From Solirubrobacterales bacterium (GTDB lineage Bacteria; Actinomycetota; Thermoleophilia; Solirubrobacterales; Solirubrobacteraceae): a DNA stretch of 7,951 nt. Where the stretch lies: assembly GCA_003157595.1 (NCBI GenBank), contig PMKB01000250.1:16456-24406 (forward strand), read 5' to 3'. A model generated the notes under the pieces. It was given only the letters and a program-made list of their open reading frames with translations. It was not told where the DNA came from and made no database searches. This document shows positions 1 through 6,149 of the stretch, one piece after another (the first letter of the stretch is position 1; every line of letters begins with the position of its first letter). The position numbers and the translations under genes were made by a program.

Positions 1-24
1 GGGGTGGGTGCATGCACCCACCCC
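1..24. repeat. Perfect 24-bp palindrome, copy 1 of a tandem pair upstream of lysC
   Basis: The left arm GGGGTGGGTG, a central CATG and the exactly complementary right arm make a mismatch-free dyad centred between bases 12 and 13. It starts at the first base of the window, so it could extend further left. It resembles the next palindrome (26-49): same length, same GCATGC core, and the same arm pattern GGGRTSGGYG. As DNA it could be a site for a dimeric regulator. If transcribed it would form a 10-bp stem with a CAUG loop. No T-tract follows, so a classical terminator is unlikely. I do not recognise it as a named element. Confidence 0.85.
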
Positions 25-25
25 C

Positions 26-49
26 GGGATCGGCGCATGCGCCGATCCC
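26..49. repeat. Perfect 24-bp palindrome, copy 2 of the tandem pair
   Basis: The left arm GGGATCGGCG, central CATG and complementary right arm form a second mismatch-free dyad, centred 25 bp after the first and separated from it by one base (C25). Compared with copy 1, the left arm differs at positions 4 (G/A), 6 (G/C) and 9 (T/C). All three changes are mirrored in the right arm, so symmetry is kept while sequence drifts. The element covers where the -35 and spacer would lie for the -10-like hexamer at 53-58, so a bound protein would be well placed to control lysC. Its function is not known to me. Confidence 0.85.
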
Positions 50-52
50 CCG

Positions 53-58
53 TATCCT
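53..58 (+). promoter_or_regulatory. Putative -10 hexamer for lysC, arranged for a leaderless mRNA
   Basis: TATCCT matches the TANNNT -10 pattern common in actinobacteria and lies seven bases before the ATG at 66. Transcription would then begin at or next to the start codon, giving a leaderless mRNA. This fits the poor Shine-Dalgarno context (only GGGG at 59-62, three bases from the ATG). No good -35 is visible; that position falls inside palindrome copy 2. A promoter further upstream, outside the window, is possible. Confidence 0.4.
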
Positions 59-65
59 GGGGCCC

Positions 66-1328
66 ATGGGCATTGTCGTAATGAAGTTCGGCGGCACCTC
101 GGTCGCCGACGCGGAGCGGATCAAGCACGCCGCGCGGCGGATCGTCGCCAAGCGTGAGGCGGGCAACCGCGTGGTCGCCGTGCTGTCGGCCCGCGGCAAG
201 ACGACCGACGAGCTGATCGCGATGGCCGAGGAGGTCTCGCCGGCGCCCGATCCGCGTGAGCTGGACATGCTGCTCTCGACCGGCGAGCGGATCTCCTGCG
301 CACTGTGCGCGATGGCGATCAACGACCTCGGGCACGAGGCGCTGTCGCTGACCGGGTCCCAAGCCGGGATCGTCACCGACACCTCGCACACCAAGGCGCG
401 GATTCTCGACGTGCGCGCCGAGCGGATCATCGCGGCGCTCGACGAGGAGAAGATCGTGCTGGTCGCCGGCTTTCAGGGCGTCTCGACCAGCCACGACGTG
501 ACGACACTCGGGCGCGGGGGCTCGGACACCACGGCAGTGGCGGTCGCCGCGGCGCTCGGCGCCGAGGTCTGCGAGATCTACACCGACGTGGCGGGCGTGT
601 TCAGCGCCGACCCGCGGATCGTTCCCAACGCCCGCAAGCTCGCGGTCGTCTCGTTCGAGGAGATGCTCGAGATGTCGGCCTCCGGCGCCGGGGTGCTCCA
701 GCTGCGCTCCGTCGAGTATGCGCGAAACCACGGCGTGCGCATCCACTGCCGCTCCAGCTTCGACGAGGGACCCGGTACCGTTGTCGTCTCGGAAGAGGAC
801 ACGATGGAGCATCCACTTGTAACCGCCGTCACCCATTCGACCGCTGAGACGCGGATCACGCTGCTCGGCGTGCCGGACGAGCCCGGGGTTGCCGGGCGCA
901 TCTTCCGCACGATGGCGGCGGCGAACGTGAACGTCGACATGATCATCCAGAACGAGCCGCTGCTCGACGGGCGCCGCGCTGACATGTCGTTCACCGTTCC
1001 GCGCGAGGATGGGCGGATCGCGCGGGAGGCGCTCGAGGCGATCGTCGGCGAGCTGGGCATCGAGCATGTCGCGGCTGAGGAGTCGATGGGCAAGGTCTCG
1101 ATCGTCGGCGCCGGGATGCGCAGCCATCCGGGTGTCGCTGCGACGGTCTTCACCGTGCTCGGCGACGCCGGCATCAACATCGAGATGATCTCGACCTCGC
1201 CGATCAAGATCTCCTGCGTGATCGCCGCCGATCGCGTGCCCGAGGCGGTGCGGGGGCTGCACTCGGCCTTCGGCCTCTCGGGCGAGGACACGATCGTGGC
1301 CGAGGATCCGTTCGGGGTGCCGCGATGA
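66..1328 (+). CDS. lysC: Aspartate kinase (class with two C-terminal ACT domains)
   Basis: This enzyme phosphorylates L-aspartate to 4-phospho-L-aspartate with ATP in the cytosol. It is the committed step towards diaminopimelate, lysine, threonine and methionine. The predicted protein is 420 aa, close to actinobacterial aspartate kinases. The kinase domain occupies roughly residues 1-245: the KFGGTS nucleotide/substrate motif is at 7-12, STGER at 71-75 and TLGRGGSDT at 147-155. Two ACT regulatory domains follow, at about 264-335 and 342-415, the second containing [13 protein letters not shown] and [15 protein letters not shown] chose the ATG at 66 because homology begins at [13 protein letters not shown]; an earlier in-frame ATG at 12 would translate the palindromes into a proline-rich tail. 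The stop overlaps the asd start (ATGA), so the two are translationally coupled. Feedback inhibition by lysine and/or threonine is expected for this class but cannot be read from the sequence. A second product probably starts at codon 247. Confidence 0.95.
   Translation: MGIVVMKFGGTSVADAERIKHAARRIVAKREAGNRVVAVLSARGKTTDELIAMAEEVSPAPDPRELDMLLSTGERISCALCAMAINDLGHEALSLTGSQAGIVTDTSHTKARILDVRAERIIAALDEEKIVLVAGFQGVSTSHDVTTLGRGGSDTTAVAVAAALGAEVCEIYTDVAGVFSADPRIVPNARKLAVVSFEEMLEMSASGAGVLQLRSVEYARNHGVRIHCRSSFDEGPGTVVVSEEDTMEHPLVTAVTHSTAETRITLLGVPDEPGVAGRIFRTMAAANVNVDMIIQNEPLLDGRRADMSFTVPREDGRIAREALEAIVGELGIEHVAAEESMGKVSIVGAGMRSHPGVAATVFTVLGDAGINIEMISTSPIKISCVIAADRVPEAVRGLHSAFGLSGEDTIVAEDPFGVPR
791..798 (+). 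promoter_or_regulatory. Internal ribosome binding site within lysC
   Basis: The purine-rich GGAAGAGG ends five bases before the in-frame ATG at 804. It is a better Shine-Dalgarno match than the one in front of the full-length lysC start. It sits at the junction between the kinase domain and the first ACT domain, where an internal start is established in Corynebacterium glutamicum and Bacillus aspartate kinases. Confidence 0.65.
804..1328 (+). CDS. lysC: Probable aspartate kinase beta (regulatory) subunit from an internal in-frame start
   Basis: Translation from the ATG at codon 247 would give a 174-aa protein identical to the C-terminal part of LysC and made only of the two ACT domains. Its start, [11 protein letters not shown], lies in the same place and looks like the beta-subunit start of C. 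glutamicum LysC, as I recall that sequence. In such enzymes alpha and beta chains form an alpha2beta2 complex, with lysine/threonine bound at ACT-domain interfaces. The strong ribosome binding site at 791-798 supports this start. That the beta chain is made in this organism is inference from the site and the family. A monocistronic, alpha-only enzyme remains possible. Confidence 0.65.
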   Translation: MEHPLVTAVTHSTAETRITLLGVPDEPGVAGRIFRTMAAANVNVDMIIQNEPLLDGRRADMSFTVPREDGRIAREALEAIVGELGIEHVAAEESMGKVSIVGAGMRSHPGVAATVFTVLGDAGINIEMISTSPIKISCVIAADRVPEAVRGLHSAFGLSGEDTIVAEDPFGVPR

Positions 1329-2377
1329 GTGCCGCTCCGCGCGTGGCGGTGGTCGGGGCGACCGGCGCGGTCGGCCGGATCATGCTCGAGGTGCTCGTCG
1401 GCCGGCAGTTCGCCGCGAGCGAGATCGTGCCGTTCGCCTCCGAGCGCTCGGCGGGCCGCGAGCTGCCCGGCGTCGGCGTCGTCGCGCCGCTGCGCGAGGA
1501 CACCATCACCGGGTTCGACCTCGCCCTGTTCTCGGCCGGCGGCGCCACCTCGCGGGAGTGGGCGCCGCGCTTCGCGGCGGCCGGCGCGGTGGTCATCGAC
1601 AACTCGAGCGCGTGGCGAATGGACCCGCAGGTGCCGCTGGTGGTGAGCGAGGTCAATCCGGACGCATTGGGGCGGATCGAGCGCGGGATCGTCGCCAACC
1701 CGAACTGCACGACGATGGTGATCATGCTGCCGCTGAAGGCGCTGCACGACGCCTTCGGCCTGCGCGAGATCGTCGCCACGAGCTTCCAGGCCGCGGGCGG
1801 CGCCGGCCAGAAGGGGATGGATGAGCTGGCGGCCCAGGTGCCGCTGCTGCACAACGCGCGCGAACAGCTGGTGAGCGCCGGCGCGGCGGCGATCGCGTCG
1901 ATCGAGCATTCGATCCACGCGGCGCCGCTGGCCTACAACGTCGTCCCCTGGCTCGGCTCACCGGCCGCCGACGGCTACAGCGACGAGGAGCTCAAGCTGG
2001 TCAACGAGTCGCGCAAGATCCTCGAGCTTCCCGACCTTCGTGTCAGCCCGACATGTGTGCGCGTGCCGGTGATGGTGGGCCACTGCATCGAGCTGCACGC
2101 GACCTTCGAGCGCCCGGTCGACCACGCGGGCGCGATCGCCGCGCTCGAGGCCTTCCCCGGTGTCGTGCTGGACGAGCTGCCGACCCCGGTGAAGTACGCC
2201 GGGCGCGACGAGGTCGCGGTGGGGCGGATCCGCGCTGACCCGGGTGACAGCCATTCGCTGAACCTCTTCGTGGTCGGCGACAACCTGCTCAAGGGCGCCG
2301 CGCTGAACGCCGTGCAGATCGCGGAGCTGCTGGTCGCGCGCGGGCTGCTGCGGCGCCACCTCGCGGCGACCGCGTAG
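1325..2377 (+). CDS. asd: Aspartate-semialdehyde dehydrogenase
   Basis: This enzyme reduces 4-phospho-L-aspartate with NADPH to L-aspartate 4-semialdehyde, the second step of the aspartate pathway. The protein is 350 aa, normal for the family. An N-terminal Rossmann motif, VVGATGAVG, is at residues 9-17. The catalytic cysteine is Cys128 in NPNCTT. Gln155 lies in the SFQAAGGAG active-site loop, which in most family members reads closer to YQAVSGAG. The substrate-binding Arg246 (CVRVPV) and catalytic His253 (VGHC) are seven residues apart, as in Escherichia coli Asd. The C-terminal [24 protein letters not shown] is the usual family ending. The start codon overlaps the lysC stop by four bases, and GGGGTG lies just upstream, so it is the second gene of the lysC operon. 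It ends six bases from the convergent sdhE stop. Confidence 0.96.
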   Translation: MSAAPRVAVVGATGAVGRIMLEVLVGRQFAASEIVPFASERSAGRELPGVGVVAPLREDTITGFDLALFSAGGATSREWAPRFAAAGAVVIDNSSAWRMDPQVPLVVSEVNPDALGRIERGIVANPNCTTMVIMLPLKALHDAFGLREIVATSFQAAGGAGQKGMDELAAQVPLLHNAREQLVSAGAAAIASIEHSIHAAPLAYNVVPWLGSPAADGYSDEELKLVNESRKILELPDLRVSPTCVRVPVMVGHCIELHATFERPVDHAGAIAALEAFPGVVLDELPTPVKYAGRDEVAVGRIRADPGDSHSLNLFVVGDNLLKGAALNAVQIAELLVARGLLRRHLAATA

Positions 2378-2383
2378 CGCGCG

Positions 2384-3289
2384 TCAGGCGCTCACGGCCT
2401 GCGCGACGACGCTCTCGGCCCAGTCGATGACCGCGGTCGGCTTGACGATGTGGCGGCGGAAGCCGAGCGCTGCGGGGTCCAGGCCGAGGGCCAGGCCGAC
2501 CAGCTGGGGCAGATGCAGCACGGGCATCTTCAGCTCACGCCCGACGACGGCTTGCGCGAGCGGCTGCTGGAGGTCGAGGTTCAGGTGGCACAGCGGGCAG
2601 GGCGTGACGACGCAGTCCGCGTTCGCGTCGGCGGCGTCGCCGAGGTGGCGGCCGGCCTGCTTGAGCGAGGCGGTCTTGTTCATCGTGATGATCGGGAAGC
2701 CGCAGCACTTGTGCGAGCCGGCGTAGTCGATCACCGTGCCGCCGAGCGTGTCGATCACCTGCTCGAGATAGGTGTGGCGCGGGTGGTCGTGGTCGATCCC
2801 CAGTCGCGCCGCCGGGCGCACGATGTAGCAGCCGTAGAAGGGGCCGACGCGCAGGTTGGTGAGCGGCCGGGTGACCTTCTGGCGCAGCGTGTCCAGGCCG
2901 ATCTCCTCGACCAGCAGCCAAAGGAAGTTCTTGTTCGTGACACCCGGCTCGTAGTGCAGCCCCTCCGAGGAGAGCGTGGAGTTGATCTGCGTGCGGTACA
3001 CGGCGCTCGCGTCCAGGCGCTCCTGGCACTCGGTCTGCGCTCCCTGGCAGGTTGAGCAGATGTTCATCATCAGCTCGCCGTCGGTCTGGCGGGCCATCGC
3101 GAAGGTCCGCGCGTTGAGCGTGTCGGCGAGCTCCTGGTTGTGCTCGGCGATCACGCCGGCGCCGCAACAGCTGGCGCGGTCGAGCTCGATCAGCTCGATG
3201 TCGAGCAGCGGCGCGACGGCCGCCATGGCGCCGTGCAGCTCGGGGGTGAAGCCGCGGCTCACGCAGCCGGGCCAGTAGGCGACCTTCAT
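2384..3289 (-). CDS. sdhE: Heterodisulfide reductase B-like subunit of non-classical succinate dehydrogenase/fumarate reductase (SdhE/MfrE type)
   Basis: This 301-aa protein has two full cysteine-rich CCG domains. The first has Cys9, Cys41-Cys42 and Cys78-x-x-Cys81; the second has Cys154, Cys195-Cys196 and Cys231-x-x-Cys234. This CX(31-40)CCX(34-35)CXXC pattern is that of HdrB and of SdhE/MfrE subunits of SdhABE-type enzymes (Sulfolobus, Wolinella), where it binds unusual iron-sulfur clusters and is thought to pass electrons to the quinone. No transmembrane helix is apparent, so it would be cytosolic or peripheral on the membrane. The start at 3289 is chosen because MKVAYWPGC is the normal beginning of the first CCG domain. 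It overlaps the sdhB stop (ATGA) and has AGAGG seven bases upstream; the frame stays open further upstream only as a shadow of sdhB. The symbol should not be confused with the small flavinylation factor also called SdhE. A generic HdrB-like role is less likely given the operon. Confidence 0.9.
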   Translation of the reverse strand: MKVAYWPGCVSRGFTPELHGAMAAVAPLLDIELIELDRASCCGAGVIAEHNQELADTLNARTFAMARQTDGELMMNICSTCQGAQTECQERLDASAVYRTQINSTLSSEGLHYEPGVTNKNFLWLLVEEIGLDTLRQKVTRPLTNLRVGPFYGCYIVRPAARLGIDHDHPRHTYLEQVIDTLGGTVIDYAGSHKCCGFPIITMNKTASLKQAGRHLGDAADANADCVVTPCPLCHLNLDLQQPLAQAVVGRELKMPVLHLPQLVGLALGLDPAALGFRRHIVKPTAVIDWAESVVAQAVSA

Positions 3290-4359
3290 GCGATTGCCTC
3301 TGCCGGCGCCGGCTCGTTGGGCTCGTTGTCCTCGTCGGTCCCGCTGACGTAGAGGTTCAGCTCGTAGCGCTCCGGCTTGCTCTCGATGCGCTCGAAGATC
3401 GCACGCAACTCCTTGGAGGCCTTGTGCGGGTGCGTCAGCGCCTTGCGGAGTGTGATCTTGCCGCGCAGCAGACCCCGCAGCGCGACCGGCATCGAGGCGA
3501 TCAGCTCCGGCACGGCGCGCGGGTTGAACTTGCCGCCATAGGAGTCCGGCAGCAGGTCGGCCTCGTGCAGCAAGCCGTTGCGACGCACGTTGTCGACGAA
3601 CGCATGCTCGTGCCGGTAGCCGTTGTTGCGGTCCTCGATGTGGTGGTCGGACCCGGCGATGCGGCGCAGGCGCATGATCTGGCCCATCGGGTTGACGCCC
3701 TTCGGGCAGGCGTCCACGCACTTGAAGCAGTGGGTGCAGGTGTAGAGCCCATGCGGGTCCTCGGACAGCGCGGTGAGGCGCTCGGTGTGCTCGGAATCGC
3801 GCGGGTCGCCGACGAAGCGGTAGGACTTGGCGAGCGCGGCCGGGCCGATGAAGTCGGGATCGACCTCCATCGCTAGGCAGTCCGACACGCAGGCGCCGCA
3901 CTGGATGCAGGCCATCGACTGGGTCACGTCCACCATCGCCTCGCGGTCGACCAGGTATTCGCGCTCCGGCACCGGCTCGCGAGCCAGCAGCCACGGCGTG
4001 ACCGCCTGGATCTTCTTCCAGTGCACCGCATCCATGTCGACGATCAGGTCTCTGATCACCGGCATGTTGCCCATCGGCTCGACGCTGATCATCCCGTCGC
4101 TTGAGCGCTCGAGCGCCTCGTCGAGGTGGGTGTGGCAGGCGAGCCCGGGCTGGCCGTTGATGCGAACCCCGCAGGAGCCGCAGATCGCGGAGCGGCAGGA
4201 GCAGCGGATGCCGATCGACCCGTCGAAGCGGCCCCTGGCCTGCAGGATCCCTTCGAGCACCGAGCGGTGCGGCTCGAGCTCGATCGTGTGCGACTCCCAG
4301 TAGGGAGGCTCGCCCGACTGCGGGTCGTAGCGGCGAAGGCGCAGCGTGAACTCGCTCAT
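3286..4359 (-). CDS. sdhB: Succinate dehydrogenase/fumarate reductase iron-sulfur subunit, extended non-classical form
   Basis: This subunit relays electrons from the FAD of SdhA. It has 357 aa, against about 240 in classical SdhB. The plant-type ferredoxin domain binds a 2Fe-2S cluster through Cys55, Cys60, Cys63 and Cys75, with an additional Cys53. The C-terminal ferredoxin domain has Cys151-x-x-Cys154-x-x-Cys157-x3-Cys161 and Cys208-x-x-Cys211-x-x-Cys214-x3-Cys218-Pro. Cys211 is the extra cysteine typical of SdhABE enzymes, so two 4Fe-4S clusters are expected instead of one 4Fe-4S and one 3Fe-4S. About 130 residues follow, ending in an acidic tail, with no motif I recognise. The start at 4359 (MSEFTLRLRRYDP) has AGGAG eight bases upstream (plus-strand 4368-4372). 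The longer open frame to 4476 only overlaps sdhA and is not used. It lies between sdhA (40-base gap) and sdhE (4-base overlap). Confidence 0.94.
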   Translation of the reverse strand: MSEFTLRLRRYDPQSGEPPYWESHTIELEPHRSVLEGILQARGRFDGSIGIRCSCRSAICGSCGVRINGQPGLACHTHLDEALERSSDGMISVEPMGNMPVIRDLIVDMDAVHWKKIQAVTPWLLAREPVPEREYLVDREAMVDVTQSMACIQCGACVSDCLAMEVDPDFIGPAALAKSYRFVGDPRDSEHTERLTALSEDPHGLYTCTHCFKCVDACPKGVNPMGQIMRLRRIAGSDHHIEDRNNGYRHEHAFVDNVRRNGLLHEADLLPDSYGGKFNPRAVPELIASMPVALRGLLRGKITLRKALTHPHKASKELRAIFERIESKPERYELNLYVSGTDEDNEPNEPAPAEAIA

Positions 4360-4399
4360 CGATCGGTCTCCTGGGGGCCTGGTGGCGGAGCGTGGACCA
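4360..4399 (-). promoter_or_regulatory. sdhA-sdhB intergenic spacer with sdhB ribosome binding site
   Basis: These forty bases separate the sdhA stop from the sdhB start. On the minus strand they hold AGGAG (plus-strand 4368-4372), eight bases before the ATG. I see no hairpin followed by a T-run, so read-through from sdhA is expected. Confidence 0.7.
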
Positions 4400-6094
4400 C
4401 TAGTACTTCCTCTCCTCGGGCTGCCACTGGGTGATCGTGACGGGCGAGTAGGACACCTTCGGCTCGCCATCTTCACCGCAATTGATGTTGATGTGCTTGA
4501 GCCACTCGGCGTCGTTGCGCTCCGGAAAGTCGGTGCGGAACTGGGCGCCGCGCGACTCCTTGCGCTCGAGCGCGGCGACGACCATCGTCTCGGCCGCGTC
4601 GAGCATGTAGCCGAGCTCGATCGCCCCGAGCACGTCCTGGTTGAAGACCGTTCCGCGATCGTCGACGTAGGCGGTGGCGGCCTCCTCTTTGAGCCGGACG
4701 ACGACCTCGCGAGCGGCCGTCAGCCCCTGCTCGTCGCGGAACACGGCGACGTGCTGGTTCATCGTCGTGCCCAGCTCCTCCTTGATCTCGGAGATCCGCC
4801 GGCCCGCCCGCGGGCGGGCGATGATCTGCTCGATCATCTCGGCGTCGCGCCGCAACTGGGCTTCGGAGACCGACGGCATCGCGAGCGAGCGCGCCCGGGC
4901 GGCGGCGTGCTCGCCGGCGCGGCGGCCGAAGATCAGCGTGTCCAGCAGCGAGTTGGCCCCCAGCCGGTTGCCGCCGTGGACCGAGACGCAGGCCACCTCG
5001 CCGGCCGCGTAGAGCCCGGCGATCGGCGTGCGGCCGTCCTTGTCGGTCTTCACGCCGCCCATGATGTAGTGCTGCCCCGGCTGGATCACGATCGGCTCGC
5101 GTGTGATGTCGACGCCGGCGAAGTCCTTGCCGATGTTGACGATCTCGCGCAGCGCTTCGAGCGTCCGCTTGCGCGGGACGACGGTGATGTCGAGGTAGAT
5201 GCCCCGCCCGTCGGGGCCGACGCCGCGGCCCTCGTTGATCTCGATCTGCTCGGCGCGCGAGACCACGTCGCGCGAGGCGAGCTCCATCTTGTTGGGGGCC
5301 ATCTTGGACATGAACCGCTCGCCCTCGCTGTTGAGCAGGTGCGCGCCCTCGCCGCGCGCCCCCTCGGTGATCAGGAAGCCGTTCTCGGCCAGCGTCGTCG
5401 GGTGGTACTGGATCATCTCCATGTCCATCAGCGGGGCGCCGGCGCGGTAGGCCTGGGTGATCCCGTCGGCGGTGCAGATCAGCGCATTGGTCGTCGGCTT
5501 GAAGCACTGGCCGGCCCCGCCCGAGGCGAGGATCACGTTCTTGGCCGCGAAGGTCTCCATCCTGCCGGTCCTGATGTCGCGCGCGATGACACCGGCGCAG
5601 CCGCCGTCGTCATCGATGATCAGCGAGGTCACAAACCACTCCTCGAAGCGCTCGACCGACGAGGAGTGCTTCATCAGTTGTTCGTAGAGCACATGGAGGA
5701 TCGCCTGGCCGGTGATGTCGGCGACGTAGGCGGTGCGGTTCATCGATGCGCCACCGAACGCCCGCAGATCGAGCTCGCCGGCGTCGTTGCGATGGAAGGT
5801 GACGCCGATGTGCTCGAGGTGCATCACTTCGCCGGGCGCCTCGCTGCACATCACCTCGATCGCATCCTGGTCGCCGAGGAAGTCCGAGCCCTTGACCGTG
5901 TCGTAGGCGTGCGAGCGCCAGTCGTCGGCGACGCTGATCGCTGCATTGATGCCGCCGGCGGCCGCGACGGAGTGCGAACGCACCGGGTGAACCTTGCTGA
6001 TGATCCCCACCGACACCCCTTCGCGCGCGGCGGCGAGCGCTGCGCGCTGGCCGGCCAGGCCGGCGCCGATGATCAATACGTCGTGTTCGGGCAT
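4400..6094 (-). CDS. sdhA: Succinate dehydrogenase/fumarate reductase flavoprotein subunit
   Basis: This subunit oxidises succinate to fumarate (or the reverse) at an FAD site and feeds electrons to SdhB. The protein is 564 aa, within the family range. The N-terminal FAD-binding fold is [21 protein letters not shown] (6-26). His41 in [14 protein letters not shown] is the expected covalent flavin attachment site. Active-site features include YHPTTL with His231, [12 protein letters not shown] (242-253), the SRDVVSR motif with proton-transfer Arg275, QHYIMGG with His342, and [13 protein letters not shown] with His373. The C-terminal domain has the usual [15 protein letters not shown] (514-528). 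The start at 6094 places the first residues directly before the FAD motif, leaving no room for a Tat signal, so the active site should face the cytosol. No convincing ribosome binding site precedes it. It is the first gene of the sdhABE set; the direction of catalysis cannot be told from sequence, but succinate oxidation is likeliest beside isocitrate dehydrogenase. Confidence 0.95.
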   Translation of the reverse strand: MPEHDVLIIGAGLAGQRAALAAAREGVSVGIISKVHPVRSHSVAAAGGINAAISVADDWRSHAYDTVKGSDFLGDQDAIEVMCSEAPGEVMHLEHIGVTFHRNDAGELDLRAFGGASMNRTAYVADITGQAILHVLYEQLMKHSSSVERFEEWFVTSLIIDDDGGCAGVIARDIRTGRMETFAAKNVILASGGAGQCFKPTTNALICTADGITQAYRAGAPLMDMEMIQYHPTTLAENGFLITEGARGEGAHLLNSEGERFMSKMAPNKMELASRDVVSRAEQIEINEGRGVGPDGRGIYLDITVVPRKRTLEALREIVNIGKDFAGVDITREPIVIQPGQHYIMGGVKTDKDGRTPIAGLYAAGEVACVSVHGGNRLGANSLLDTLIFGRRAGEHAAARARSLAMPSVSEAQLRRDAEMIEQIIARPRAGRRISEIKEELGTTMNQHVAVFRDEQGLTAAREVVVRLKEEAATAYVDDRGTVFNQDVLGAIELGYMLDAAETMVVAALERKESRGAQFRTDFPERNDAEWLKHININCGEDGEPKVSYSPVTITQWQPEERKY

Positions 6095-6149
6095 CGTTTG
6101 GGTGGGCGGGTCTCCGGGTGGGCTCGGAGGCCGGACTCTACAGCGCAGC
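6095..6149 (-). promoter_or_regulatory. Spacer upstream of sdhA with a weak -10 candidate
   Basis: Between the protease gene and sdhA, the minus strand has TAGAGT (plus-strand 6135-6140), a TANNNT-type -10 that would give a leader of about 33 bases. No -35 resembling TTGACA is found at the right distance. The ribosome binding site is poor: the nearest GGAG is about 18 bases before the ATG. The operon may have its own weak promoter here, or be read through from the protease gene. Nothing resembles a terminator. Confidence 0.25.

Noticed and set aside
1..49. Rho-independent terminator of an upstream gene
   Set aside because: The hairpins are strong but no T-run follows either one, and the doubled, compensated design is unusual for a simple terminator. 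This cannot be fully excluded because the upstream gene is not in view.
12..65. N-terminal extension of lysC from the ATG at 12
   Set aside because: It would translate both palindromes into a proline-rich peptide with no family counterpart. Aspartate kinase homology starts at the ATG at 66.
1..65. Lysine riboswitch or T-box leader for lysC
   Set aside because: Only 65 bases precede the start, and they hold palindromes and a -10-like hexamer rather than the multi-helix core of a lysine riboswitch.
578..1918. Long open frame on the minus strand across lysC and asd (446 codons)
   Set aside because: It is antisense to two well-identified genes. The translation is Arg/Ser/Pro/Ala-rich with no motif; this is a GC-skew shadow.
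3290..3994. Extension of the sdhE reading frame upstream to 3994
   Set aside because: It runs through sdhB in another frame and encodes an Arg-rich peptide. The CCG protein starts at 3289 with a ribosome site and an ATGA overlap.
4360..4476. Extension of sdhB upstream to 4476
   Set aside because: It would overlap the sdhA 3' end and adds an unrelated Arg/Pro-rich sequence. The AGGAG site supports the start at 4359.
4802..4819. Perfect 18-bp palindrome inside sdhA
   Set aside because: It consists only of G and C and encodes a linker segment (ARPRAG). It has no resemblance to the lysC palindromes beyond symmetry and is likely a chance product of GC-rich codons.
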